Source: Pseudomonadota bacterium (lineage in GTDB: Bacteria; Pseudomonadota; Gammaproteobacteria; Burkholderiales; JAJZQI01). Taken from it: 64,000 bases of DNA. The first letter of the stretch is position 1. Every line of letters starts with the position of its first letter. The notes under the pieces were generated by a model, which was not told the origin of the DNA, did no database searches, and saw only the letters and a program-made list of their open reading frames with translations. The translations under genes and the position numbers were made by a program. Shown piece after piece: positions 21,001 through 28,571 of the stretch. The stretch spans positions 145,511 through 209,510 of the forward strand of contig JAJZQI010000001.1 of assembly GCA_021851875.1 (NCBI GenBank), in the 5' to 3' direction.

Positions 21001-21700
21001 TCAGCCCATAGCCCGCATCCTGCCATCGGGTTGCCCGGTGCATCATGCTGAAATTTTGCTCGGTGTGCGCAACGAGGATGGCGTCCTCGACTCGCCGGTG
21101 GATTTTATTCTGGCTGCCGAGCAGCTGCGGCGCATGACGGCAGTCGACCGCTGGGTGGTGGAAAAGGTATTTGCCTGGTTGGCGACCGGTAAAGACCGGG
21201 TTGCAAGCGTGCAGATTTATTCCATCAACTTGTCCGGCCCCTCGCTTAATGACGATTCCTTTGCCGATTTCATCATCGAGCGTGCCGCCAGCCTGAATGT
21301 GCCCATGCAGTCCGTCTGCTTTGAAATTACCGAGACGGCCGGTATCAGCAGTCTGTCCGATGCTTCGGCCTTCATTCGCAAGCTCAGGCAGGCGACCGGT
21401 TGCTCGTTCTCACTGGACGATTTCGGCAGCGGCATGTCGTCCTACGCTTATCTGAAGAATCTGCCGGTCGACTTTCTCAAGATCGACGGCGTGTTCGTCA
21501 AGGATCTGGACAAAAATCCGGAAGATCGGGCCGTGGTACGCTCCATCACCGAGATCGGCCACTTCATGGGTAAGCAGGTGATTGCCGAGTATGTCGAAAA
21601 CGAGGCTATTCTGCAGATCCTGCGTGGCATCGGCGTCGAATTTGCCCAGGGCTATGCGATCGGCAAACCGACTGCACTGCCGGGCAGCGCGGTCGCTTGA
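18068..21700 (+). CDS. PilZ-DUF1631-GGDEF-EAL protein with altered catalytic motifs
   Basis: 1210 residues, TTG start after a GAGAGAG purine run. Order: PilZ-like domain (about 5-115; RRAFAR and DFCPGGM resemble the c-di-GMP-binding RxxxR and D/NxSxxG elements); a DUF1631 region (about 130-770); GGDEF domain (about 785-945); EAL domain (about 950-1205). The GGDEF signature is replaced by DSDEF (863-867), which should abolish cyclase activity. The EAL triad start is EIL (995-997); downstream EITETA, DDFGSG, KIDGVFV and EYVEN are partly kept, so phosphodiesterase activity is uncertain. It may sense c-di-GMP or GTP rather than make it. It converges with the AAA+ gene, leaving only 3 bases between stops. 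Confidence 0.85.
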   Translation: MTDYSNRRAFARQVVRLNGEAEGPNGHMVQVEIRDFCPGGMLLAFAPVPKGMACTPVKDSVISVRCLLPGRIAANLQFRGKVVRVDSCSVGLSFIDPDLNAVQVLYDHVKQLREAEVQQRHFTVVDTSNQPLRGTPAELLQECRQRVLAALPELMSTYWVVLRDRWLNLANGNRDLSQACFTAMRSIDADALLLAQRFVNSMRDRLDRLSAENITATSKAKFSLEGLSLVEEDEFQSWLLVADVARNVEADCRMSLTNFGVRLEKLLGRTLDKTDNPFWPDAFAKALEDMLDSMALNPALLKPAFQVFQTVLTPAAEKMYQSLNSCLADAGVLPELGFKLNKRESSTAAYVQPQADSSAALARQPAEAPIVAAVFGAETGLHRSPKDVTPAAPAPAAAEASVPPLPSPQEWYRIVQSLQELRSQVNEQGRLLQHEAEVGTGAAASGAGSAAMAGLELVPPVTPAQTPDRQVAKAAAENVREYTAEEILSALSRLKFFGQSGSSHHLAAEVNALLLDSLSENETAASAEMHVSLPGREAGILNLTGNLLDSVVQDKLVAQSVRPWLERLSVPLLKLAIKDDTLFSDLQHPARQLLNTLAQFEFYGEGDASQHRIRSRVNALVDGLVTAENVSPADMTKVVQELNLVVRIQQQAFNENVQDVVRQCEAYEVRHAIHPAESIDASHLSRRQQEWLHRLRRMAIGDAVLFDAVTNPHRLSLAWKARNGSRYAFVNAKGQLSKTLGPQELAELLDNGSALVMDDGSEPLLDRAQYSMLQKMHRDLLYETTHDPLTGLINRREFERQLDVIYKAVHEGDASGVVAYIDISQLNVVNNAFGYEGGNRLLSELSAILQETVGEQGVVGRLDSDEFGLLLHPATRVESLVIMTKIREKVQTYRFIAEGKSLAVSYSAGLVDVSTPLESCHEILQAAESSCRAARDKGNFYVQVFSQANQQMTERALMSKWATRIDEALDKGELELRYQPIARILPSGCPVHHAEILLGVRNEDGVLDSPVDFILAAEQLRRMTAVDRWVVEKVFAWLATGKDRVASVQIYSINLSGPSLNDDSFADFIIERAASLNVPMQSVCFEITETAGISSLSDASAFIRKLRQATGCSFSLDDFGSGMSSYAYLKNLPVDFLKIDGVFVKDLDKNPEDRAVVRSITEIGHFMGKQVIAEYVENEAILQILRGIGVEFAQGYAIGKPTALPGSAVA

Positions 21701-21703
21701 ATC

Positions 21704-23401
21704 TCAGGCGGGCTGACCCAGGTCCATGCCGCGGAAAATCGAGCAACGCCTGAATACCTCGGCGGTCGGCTCGGCCTGCTTGTGATTGCAGTATTTCGAC
21801 ACCAGCTTGGACAAGCCCTTGATATCGCGTCCCGTTGCGCCGGGGAACATGTCCACCAGTTCGTCCAGCAGCGGTGCCGCGACTTCCAGCCCGAACTGCT
21901 CCGTCATCACCTGCCAGATGCGCCGACGGGCGCCGTCATCCGGCGGCGAATACTTGATCAGCGCAATGCAGCGCGACACGATGGCCTCGTCGATGTCGTC
22001 CACCCGGTTGGTGGTCAGGAACAGCAAACCGTTGAAGTATTCCAGCACGCGCAGGAATACGCCCACGACGGCATTGGCCGTCATGTTGTCGTCGCGCCGG
22101 CGGATATACACGTCGGCCTCGTCGATCAGCATCACCGCACCCCAGCGCTGCGCCCGTGTCAGCACGTCTTTCAGCGCGACTTCCATTTCCGCCACGTCCA
22201 GCCCCAGTTGACCCGAATGCACGCGATACAGCGGGCGTTTGATGATCTCGGCGTACACCTCCGCCGTAAGCGTTTTGCCCACTCCGGCCGGGCCGGCGCA
22301 CAGCACCGTCGTGCCGCCCGATTTGCCGGCGACGATGTCGTCCATCAATACATCCATTTCCGCCGTGAGAATGTCGATCAGGTCGGTCTGTTCCGGCGGA
22401 AGCACCAGTTTCTGTTTCAGCGCCGGCTGGTAAGCATAGGGTTCAAGGTCGTCGACATGCACCCACAGATAGTGGTGCAGATCGAGATGGAACATGAAAA
22501 TGTAGGGGTGGATCGGCATTTGCGTAAACAGGCCGGCAGGGATGGATTCCTGCAGCTTGCCGACTTCTTCTTCCGCATCATAGCTGTTGCTTTTGGCCGC
22601 CTTGCGCAGATAGGCGCCCACCACGTCGCCCGGCGATTCCAATGTCAAGCTGCGTGACGTGAGAATGCTCTCGTCGTTGACCAGCCGTGCACGGCTGCCG
22701 CCGCTGGTCAGCACCACCACGTCCTTGCGCAGCCAGTCGGTATTGCGGTGGGTGGCGGACGGGTCTTCCACGTAAAAGCCGGTGCCCTGGCCGGAAAATT
22801 GCATGCCATACTGGCCGCGCCATTCCATGTAGCTCTCCAGCGCCTTGTCATAGGTGCGCAGCAGGACGGGCGTTTCCTTCACATAGCCTTTGCTCAGCAG
22901 GATTTCGCCGACTGTCTTATCGGCAATGTCGCTGACGGTGATGCGGATCAGCTGGGTGCTGATGGAGCCGCGGGCATTGGCTTTCAGCTCGATGAATACC
23001 TTGCCGGCCTCGTCGTTCGAGTCCGGCACGTAATCCAGCCGGGTGACAACGTAGGGCAGCGGTTTGGTGGTGGTATTGGCGCTGAACAGCCAGCCGCGCG
23101 TACCGTCCTTGGTCAGGTATTCCAGCAGGGCGGGCAGCACGTCTTCCAGCTCGCCCTCGGCAAAGCGTTTGCCGCCGTCGCTGCGCACGTGTTTGAGCGT
23201 GTCGATTTGAGCCGCCCGCGCCTGCAGATCGGCACCGCCCTGCCGGTAGAGCGAACTGAGGAAACCGAGCTGAGCTTCCGTCAGCTGGCCAAACGGCACT
23301 TCCACCTTGTTGCCGAAGCACAGCTGGTCTTTCAGGCCGGAGAGCTCGGGAAAGGCGGCGATCATGTTTTCGATGTGCGGTTGTTCGATTTGCAGTTTCA
23401 T
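21704..23401 (-). CDS. AAA+ ATPase (Cdc48/ATAD-like single-ring family), uncharacterised
   Basis: 565 residues. The N-terminal 330 residues match no domain I recognise. The C-terminal AAA+ module has Walker A GPAGVGKT (K376), Walker B VMLIDEAD (D427/E428), sensor 1 FLTTNRVDDIDEAIVSR with an arginine-finger-like R, and a C-terminal lid with GATGRDIKGLSKL. This resembles AAA proteins that remodel or unfold proteins more than DNA helicases or MoxR types. No protease gene is adjacent. A GNAT acetyltransferase lies upstream on the same strand after about 105 bases. The substrate is unknown. Confidence 0.75.
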   Translation of the reverse strand: MKLQIEQPHIENMIAAFPELSGLKDQLCFGNKVEVPFGQLTEAQLGFLSSLYRQGGADLQARAAQIDTLKHVRSDGGKRFAEGELEDVLPALLEYLTKDGTRGWLFSANTTTKPLPYVVTRLDYVPDSNDEAGKVFIELKANARGSISTQLIRITVSDIADKTVGEILLSKGYVKETPVLLRTYDKALESYMEWRGQYGMQFSGQGTGFYVEDPSATHRNTDWLRKDVVVLTSGGSRARLVNDESILTSRSLTLESPGDVVGAYLRKAAKSNSYDAEEEVGKLQESIPAGLFTQMPIHPYIFMFHLDLHHYLWVHVDDLEPYAYQPALKQKLVLPPEQTDLIDILTAEMDVLMDDIVAGKSGGTTVLCAGPAGVGKTLTAEVYAEIIKRPLYRVHSGQLGLDVAEMEVALKDVLTRAQRWGAVMLIDEADVYIRRRDDNMTANAVVGVFLRVLEYFNGLLFLTTNRVDDIDEAIVSRCIALIKYSPPDDGARRRIWQVMTEQFGLEVAAPLLDELVDMFPGATGRDIKGLSKLVSKYCNHKQAEPTAEVFRRCSIFRGMDLGQPA

Positions 23402-23506
23402 GGTGTATCCATTCGACGGATTGGGTCAGGGTTGTCTGTCGCAAAGCAGACAAAACAGCGGATTCTTCTGGGTGTCAGCAAGAAAAATGCCTGTGTCGGC
23501 CGTACA

Positions 23507-23992
23507 TCAGTCACAGCCGTGCGGCACGGTCAGGTGATAGATGCTGCGTTGCCGGCCCCAGAAGGACCGCATGTGCGGAAATGCGCGTGTCTCCCGGTAA
23601 ATGCCGCCCAGCGCCTCGATAATGCGGGCAGAGGCCCGGTTGGCTGGGTGACAGGTCAGCACAACCGAGTCAAACCCATGCCGGGCGATAAACGGCAGCA
23701 ACAGCGAGACTGCCTGCTGCGACAGGCGTTGCCCGCGATAGCGGGGAAAAATCTCATAGCCGATATGGCCGTCGTATTCGAGCACGGACGGCGTGCTGGC
23801 AGGCCTGAAATTGACGCGCCCCGCTTCGCGGCCGTATTGCAGTATCTGGAAGTGATAATAGGGCACATGACGGCCGTCTGCCGGCGTGTAAAACCGCGCC
23901 AGCCGGACCTCCACCCCGTCGCGGCAGACAGATTCGAATGACAGGCCGGCGGTGGCATCGGCCATTGCAACTAACGCACCTGCCGGCCGCAT
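23507..23992 (-). CDS. GNAT-family N-acetyltransferase
   Basis: 161 residues. The acetyl-CoA-binding GNAT core is visible as IGYEIFPRYRGQRLSQQAV (motif A, with RYRGQ) followed by LTCHPANRASARIIEALGG (motif B), which in RimJ/RimL-like enzymes precedes the C-terminal strand. The substrate could be an amine, an amino acid or a protein N-terminus. The start is 2 bases after the stop of the upstream glutathione transferase gene, so the two likely share a transcript. I see no specific substrate signature. Confidence 0.82.
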   Translation of the reverse strand: MRPAGALVAMADATAGLSFESVCRDGVEVRLARFYTPADGRHVPYYHFQILQYGREAGRVNFRPASTPSVLEYDGHIGYEIFPRYRGQRLSQQAVSLLLPFIARHGFDSVVLTCHPANRASARIIEALGGIYRETRAFPHMRSFWGRQRSIYHLTVPHGCD

Positions 23993-23994
23993 GA

Positions 23995-24636
23995 TCAGGT
24001 TGCCATGGCCGGCAGGTTGTACCCTTCTTCGCGCAGGACGCGTTGCACGACCGGCCGCGACAGCATCAGGCGATAGTGGGCCTGGCAGTTTTCCGGCAAG
24101 GGCAGGCCTATCCTGTCGGCCCAGAACTCGATATAAAACAGCGCGGCATCGGCGATGGAAAAGCTGTCGAACAGATAGCCTTTGCCGGCCAGTTGCCGGT
24201 TCAGGATGGTGAACCCTTTTTTCACGATGACCTCGCCCTGGGCCTTCACGCGTGCATGGTCTTCCATGCTGAAGACGTAATTGTCGGTGGTGAAGATGCG
24301 GGTATAGCCAAGCATGTGGATGGTGCCGACAATGTGGTTCATCGTCTCAATAACGGCACTTTCCTGCTCGATGTCGGCCGGCAGCAACCCGGCCTTGGGG
24401 TAGCGCTTCGCCAGCCACCAGGCAATCGCCACGAAATCAGTGATCGGCGTACCATCCTGTTTCACCAGTACGGGAATGGTCGATTTGGGATTGATGGCGA
24501 CAAATTCGGGCTTGAACTGATCACCTGCCGGTAAATTGACTATGTACGCCTCGAACACCAGTTCCAGTTCTTCCAGCAGGATATGGATGCCGGTACTGCA
24601 CGAACCGGGGGTCATGTAAAACTTGAGGTTGGCCAT
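23995..24636 (-). CDS. glutathione S-transferase family protein
   Basis: 213 residues. The N-terminal thioredoxin-like domain (about 1-80) begins LKFYMTPGSCSTGIHILLEE with the beta-class SxCS element and has the cis-proline/GSH block STIPVLVKQDGTPITDF. The all-helical C-terminal domain follows. The similarity is to bacterial GSTs that conjugate glutathione to electrophiles or act in peroxide or aromatic-ring metabolism. It sits between the PCP_red-like gene (7 bases upstream) and the GNAT gene (2 bases downstream), forming a compact minus-strand operon. Confidence 0.87.
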   Translation of the reverse strand: MANLKFYMTPGSCSTGIHILLEELELVFEAYIVNLPAGDQFKPEFVAINPKSTIPVLVKQDGTPITDFVAIAWWLAKRYPKAGLLPADIEQESAVIETMNHIVGTIHMLGYTRIFTTDNYVFSMEDHARVKAQGEVIVKKGFTILNRQLAGKGYLFDSFSIADAALFYIEFWADRIGLPLPENCQAHYRLMLSRPVVQRVLREEGYNLPAMAT

Positions 24637-24643
24637 GTTTGCC

Positions 24644-24817
24644 TCATCCCATCAATTTGGCCCGATTGGCCTCCATGAATTGCGCCGTCACGCGTTCTTC
24701 GCCAGCTTCCTTGGCGGCTTTCTCGATTTTGCTTTTGGCCATGTTGCGTACAAAGGCGGGAATTTTCTCCAGCCGCTGCAGGGCATCTTCATCCCAGGGG
24801 AGATTGGTTTCGCTCAT
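24644..24817 (-). CDS. stand-alone PCP_red-domain small protein
   Basis: 57 residues (starts MSETNLPWDEDALQRLEKIP). The pattern W-x-x-x-A-x-x-RLEKIPAFVRNMAKSKIEKAAKE followed by VTAQFMEANRAKL matches the proto-chlorophyllide-reductase C-terminal domain (PCP_red), which normally caps the ChlB/BchB subunit. Here it exists alone, with no chlorophyll or nitrogenase-like genes nearby. The frame is open back to 25048, but the ATG at 24817 starts exactly at the domain, and an AGGA lies upstream. The family is known as small solitary proteins in non-phototrophs; function unknown. Confidence 0.72.
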   Translation of the reverse strand: MSETNLPWDEDALQRLEKIPAFVRNMAKSKIEKAAKEAGEERVTAQFMEANRAKLMG

Positions 24818-25025
24818 GTGCTCAGTCCTGATATGGTATGTATAAAAAGGCAGCTTTGTATGGCTTGGTAGCAAATGCGACAAAAACCAGCATAAAAGCG
24901 CAGCAATGAGTGATTCAGCAAAAAAGGTGCCCATAGCCGCGAAATAATCGGCAATGGTCAGCAGAAAAGCTGATATTTTTTCGTGAGCTTCTAAAATGAA
25001 AGCAGCGGAGGGGAGGCTTATCGAT

Positions 25026-26981
25026 ATGAAGCATTGGATAGCGACCAATCAGCCAAGTCATCTGGACGACGTCAGAATCCGTGATTTACTGGAACTGGTT
25101 GTCGGCAGTGCCGGAGTGGGCGTGTGGGACTGGCACGTGCAAACCGGCGAGATCGTGTTGAACGATTTGTGGGGGCGGATGCTCGGTTACAAGCTGGAAG
25201 AGCTGGACCCCATCCATATCGAGACCTGGTTCAATCTGTTGCACCCAGACGATCTGGTCACGGCGCAACGCATGCTTGCCGCCTGCTGGCAGGGTGAAAC
25301 CGACCTGTTCCGCTGCGAAACCCGTTTGCGTCACAAGGACGGTCACTGGGTGTGGGTGCAGGATACCGGCAAAGTGGTTGAGTGGGATGCAAGAGGGCGG
25401 CCGCTGCGCATGGTGGGGACGCATGTCGATGTTTCCCACCAGAAAGAAACCGACCAGCGCCTCAAGGATGCGGCCAATCTGTTGAGCAATGTATTGAATG
25501 CGGCAACCGAGGTGAGCATTATTGCCACCGACCCGGACGGAATCATCAGTATCTTCAATAAAGGTGCCGAACGCATGCTCGGTTACAAGGCGGAGGAAGT
25601 CGTCGGGCGGCACAGTACCGCAACCATCCATCTGGCGATCGAGGTCGAACAGCGCGGCGAGGAATTGAGCCGCGATTATGCTACGCTTATCGAAGGTTTC
25701 CGTGTTTTTGTTCATCTGCCGGAGTTATACGGCTCGGAAACGCGTGAATGGACCTATGTGCGAAAAGACGGTTCGCATTTTCCCGTTTCTCTGGTTGTGA
25801 CCACCATGCACAACGAAGACGGCCAGATTATCGGCTACCTCGGTATTGCGGAAAACATCACTGCCCGCAAACAGGCGGAAGAATCGCTGCGGGAAAGCGA
25901 GGCGCGCCTGCGGGGGCTGTTCGAACTGTCCCCTGTTGGCATTGCGCTTAACGATATGGAAACGGGCGATTTCGTCGAAATCAATGACGCCCTGATTGCG
26001 CCTAGCGGCTACAGCAAGGACGAATTTGTCCATCTGAGCTATTGGGACATCACCCCGCGCGAATACGAGGCGCAGGAAGCAATCCAGCTGGAGAGTCTGC
26101 GAACACACGGTTACTACGGGCCATACGAGAAGGAGTACACCCGCAAGGACGGCAGCCGTTATCCCGTGCTGTTGCGCGGCATGCGTATTTATGATGCCAG
26201 GGGCCGGGCCTATATCTGGTCGATTGTCGAGGACATCACCGAACGTAAGCGCGTCGACCGCATGAAAAATGAGTTCATCTCGGTGGTGAGCCATGAACTG
26301 CGCACCCCCCTGACCGCCATTTCCGGGTCGCTGGGCTTGATGCTGGGCGGCGCGTTGGGTCCGGTCAACGAGGGTATGGCAAACATGCTGAAAATTGCCC
26401 AGAGCAACAGTCAGCGCCTGGGTTATCTCATCAACGACCTGCTCGACATGGAAAAACTCGTTGCCGGCAAAATGCAGTTCGACATGCAGGTGCAACCCTT
26501 TGCGCCCTTGCTTGGACACGCCGTCGAGGCGAATCGGGACTATGGCACCCTGCGGCAAGTGGAGCTGGAGCTGGTCGAACCCGTTCCCGAGGTATTGATC
26601 CGGGTCGACTCAATCCGTTTCCAGCAGGTGCTGTCGAATTTGCTCTCCAACGCCATCAAATTCTCGCCGGAAAAAGGCAAGGTCAGCGTGAGCGCTCAGG
26701 TAAAAAGCGGATTTGTGCGGGTAACGGTCACCGATCAGGGGGCGGGCATTCCCGCGAAATTCCGCAAACGGATCTTCCAGAAGTTTTCCCAGGCGGATTC
26801 GTCCGATTCGCGCGAAAAAGGCGGCACCGGGCTGGGGCTGGCCATCACCAAGGAGCTGGTGCAGCGCATGGACGGCAAAATCGATTTCGCATCCGAAGAA
26901 GGCAAGGGGGCCAGTTTCTGGTTCTGTCTGCCGGTCATGCGCTCGCCCGTAAAAAAGCAACCGGCGGAACACTCCGGCTAG
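25026..26981 (+). CDS. soluble PAS-domain sensor histidine kinase
   Basis: 651 residues from ATG 25026, which has GGAGGGGAGG ending 9 bases upstream; ATG 24996 in the same frame is an alternative. There is no membrane segment, so it is cytosolic. It has three PAS/PAC repeats (about 20-140, 150-285 and 295-410); the first two end in PAC-like ITARK/VSHQK turns. HisKA follows with the phospho-acceptor H423 (SVVSHELRTPLT), then HATPase with LLSNAIKFSPEKG (N box), DQGAGIP (G1) and GGTGLGLAITKELV (G2). No receiver domain and no adjacent response regulator, so it is an orphan kinase. It is divergent from the PCP_red/GST operon. Confidence 0.88.
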   Translation: MKHWIATNQPSHLDDVRIRDLLELVVGSAGVGVWDWHVQTGEIVLNDLWGRMLGYKLEELDPIHIETWFNLLHPDDLVTAQRMLAACWQGETDLFRCETRLRHKDGHWVWVQDTGKVVEWDARGRPLRMVGTHVDVSHQKETDQRLKDAANLLSNVLNAATEVSIIATDPDGIISIFNKGAERMLGYKAEEVVGRHSTATIHLAIEVEQRGEELSRDYATLIEGFRVFVHLPELYGSETREWTYVRKDGSHFPVSLVVTTMHNEDGQIIGYLGIAENITARKQAEESLRESEARLRGLFELSPVGIALNDMETGDFVEINDALIAPSGYSKDEFVHLSYWDITPREYEAQEAIQLESLRTHGYYGPYEKEYTRKDGSRYPVLLRGMRIYDARGRAYIWSIVEDITERKRVDRMKNEFISVVSHELRTPLTAISGSLGLMLGGALGPVNEGMANMLKIAQSNSQRLGYLINDLLDMEKLVAGKMQFDMQVQPFAPLLGHAVEANRDYGTLRQVELELVEPVPEVLIRVDSIRFQQVLSNLLSNAIKFSPEKGKVSVSAQVKSGFVRVTVTDQGAGIPAKFRKRIFQKFSQADSSDSREKGGTGLGLAITKELVQRMDGKIDFASEEGKGASFWFCLPVMRSPVKKQPAEHSG

Positions 26982-27004
26982 TTCGCGGCCTGGTTCGCGT
27001 CGAT

Positions 27005-27691
27005 CTAGCCGATGGTGATCGTCAGCGGCTCCAGCCCCGCTATGGTGGCTTCAATCACGTCGCCGGACACCACCGGCCCCACGCCCGCAGGCGTACCGGT
27101 ATAAATCAGGTCGCCCGGCTTCAGTTCCACCAGGGTCGACAACCGATGCACGATCTGCGGCACCTTGAGGATCATGTCGCTGAGATCGCTGCTTTGGCGG
27201 ACATCGCCATTCACTTTCAGCTCGATCTTGCCGCGTGAAACCGCGCCTGAATAGAATTCCGGCGTAATGGCCGTGCAGGGGGCGGAGTTGTCGAATGCCT
27301 TGGCCATGTCCCATGGCTCGCCTTTGTCCTTGGCGGCCCGTTGCAGGTCTCGGCGCGTCATATCCAGTCCCACGGCGTAGCCGAACACATAATCGTATTC
27401 CACCTTGTCCGCCGGAATGTTCTTGCCGCCTTTGTGCAAAGCCAGCACCAGTTCCACCTCGGGCTGCAGATCGCTGGTGCCGGGCGGGTAGGGCACGACC
27501 GAACCGTTCTGCACCAGGGCGCTGGCCGGTTTCATGAAAAACACCGGCTGCGTCTTATCCGGGTCGCCGCCCATTTCGCGCACATGTTCGGCGTAATTCT
27601 GCCCGATGCAGAAAATCCGGTTTACCGGGAAGGGATGGCTCGACATGGCGTCCAGCGATACGACAGGAGCGGGAGGGAAGGCGTAATTCAT
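27005..27691 (-). CDS. fumarylacetoacetate hydrolase (FAH) family protein
   Basis: 228 residues. The FAH fold is clear: FCIGQNYAEHVREMG, FFMKPASALVQNG, PEVELVLALHKGG (with the metal-binding E-x-E), YAVGLDMTRRDLQ, DNSAPCTAITP and GDLIYTGTPAGVGPV. The short FAH type includes fumarylpyruvate hydrolase, YcgM-like acylpyruvases and oxaloacetate tautomerases; the sequence does not choose between them. No aromatic-degradation genes lie beside it. The gene is 57 bases downstream of the 87-residue unknown on the same strand. Confidence 0.85.
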   Translation of the reverse strand: MNYAFPPAPVVSLDAMSSHPFPVNRIFCIGQNYAEHVREMGGDPDKTQPVFFMKPASALVQNGSVVPYPPGTSDLQPEVELVLALHKGGKNIPADKVEYDYVFGYAVGLDMTRRDLQRAAKDKGEPWDMAKAFDNSAPCTAITPEFYSGAVSRGKIELKVNGDVRQSSDLSDMILKVPQIVHRLSTLVELKPGDLIYTGTPAGVGPVVSGDVIEATIAGLEPLTITIG

Positions 27692-27747
27692 GGTTCTGTT
27701 CCTGCAGCTAATGAAATCGGGTTTGGGTGGCCGTTATGCCGGTTTGC

Positions 27748-28011
27748 TCATACCAGGCGCAAGCCGTCACGATAGCCGGCATTCAGCTCAAATTCCAGAT
27801 AATAAATCCTGAAGTGCAATTCCAGGTGCTGCTCATCCGGCACACTGGCCTGGCGATCGGGATATTGCCGGAGCAGTTCGTCCCGATGCGTGCGCCAAGC
27901 ATTCAGCAACGCCTGGCGGGCACTTTCCCGGTCATGCCCGGCACCGCGAAACATGAAGTGGTGGGTATTTAATTCGGCTACCACAAAGCTCAGGTTGGAA
28001 TTTAGCTGCAA
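27748..28011 (-). CDS. hypothetical protein
   Basis: 87 residues. I do not recognise a family. The sequence begins MQLNSNLSFVVAELNTHHFMF, contains a hydrophilic middle and ends with two short beta-like runs (LELHFRIYYLEFELNAGYR). There is no signal peptide, membrane segment or cysteine motif. Codon use resembles its neighbours, and it lies in a run of minus-strand genes, which supports a real gene. It may be transcribed with the FAH gene downstream. Confidence 0.5.
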   Translation of the reverse strand: MQLNSNLSFVVAELNTHHFMFRGAGHDRESARQALLNAWRTHRDELLRQYPDRQASVPDEQHLELHFRIYYLEFELNAGYRDGLRLV

Positions 28012-28108
28012 GGTTATCTCACTTCCTGAAGCAGATTTTTTGTTCCGAACGCGACAAAAATTCCGGTTTAAGTGGAAGGAGCAAAAAGGGTGCCGAAGGC
28101 AGAGGGGG

Positions 28109-28133
28109 CACGCCGGTGGTGTTCGCCGGCGTG
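28109..28133 (-). terminator. possible terminator after the 97-residue gene
   Basis: CACGCCGG (28109-28116) pairs with CCGGCGTG (28126-28133) over a 9-base loop. On the minus strand a CTTTTTGC run follows only after about 20 more bases, behind a second small TGCC-TTC-GGCA hairpin, so termination here is plausible but weak. Confidence 0.35.
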
Positions 28134-28147
28134 TTTAACTGTCCTGC

Positions 28148-28441
28148 TTAGTGCTGTACGCCGCTATGAACTTTTACGGCCACTTTGGCATCAACCCAGG
28201 AAAAAGGAACGCTGTCGCTGGACATACCTTGTTCCTGCATCAGGGTGTCAACCATGGAGGCCAGCACAATTTCCAGGCTGGCGTTGGGGTCGTTTTCCGG
28301 ATGCTCGAAACGGTCGAGGGAGATTTCAGGGCCTTCCTCGTCGTCTTCCAGCATTTGCACAATAAAAATCTCTTCCTTGCCCGGCTTGCCATGCACAGTC
28401 GCCCGATAGCGGCCACCGCCATACAGAAACTCTCGTACCAT
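28148..28441 (-). CDS. hypothetical protein preceded by a large palindrome
   Basis: 97 residues. It starts MVREFLYGGGRYRATVHGKPG and has an acidic centre (MLEDDEEGPEISLDRF) and a mixed C-terminus. No known domain, signal peptide or membrane helix is apparent. The short beta-strand-rich start could fit a small binding protein. A perfect 15-bp-arm palindrome lies 41-73 bases upstream of the start, and a 9-base-loop hairpin (28109-28133) lies just after the stop, so it probably forms its own regulated unit. Confidence 0.55.
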   Translation of the reverse strand: MVREFLYGGGRYRATVHGKPGKEEIFIVQMLEDDEEGPEISLDRFEHPENDPNASLEIVLASMVDTLMQEQGMSSDSVPFSWVDAKVAVKVHSGVQH

Positions 28442-28481
28442 TGATCACTCCATAAAATCAGAAAATGTGCTGATAATTTGC

Positions 28482-28514
28482 TGCAATAACCATTTTGTAA
28501 AAATGGTTATTGCA
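28482..28514. promoter_or_regulatory. perfect 15-bp-arm palindrome, candidate operator
   Basis: TGCAATAACCATTTT (28482-28496) and its exact complement AAAATGGTTATTGCA (28500-28514) are separated by only GTA. No T-run follows on either strand, so it is not an intrinsic terminator. It lies upstream of the 97-residue minus-strand gene and downstream of the flavin-reductase relic. The length, symmetry and AT-rich core suit a dimeric repressor site. The regulator is unknown. Confidence 0.55.
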
Positions 28515-28571
28515 AAATTGTACTACAGGAAAAACAGTTTTAGAAATGACAAATTCTCTGTAATGCCAAGA

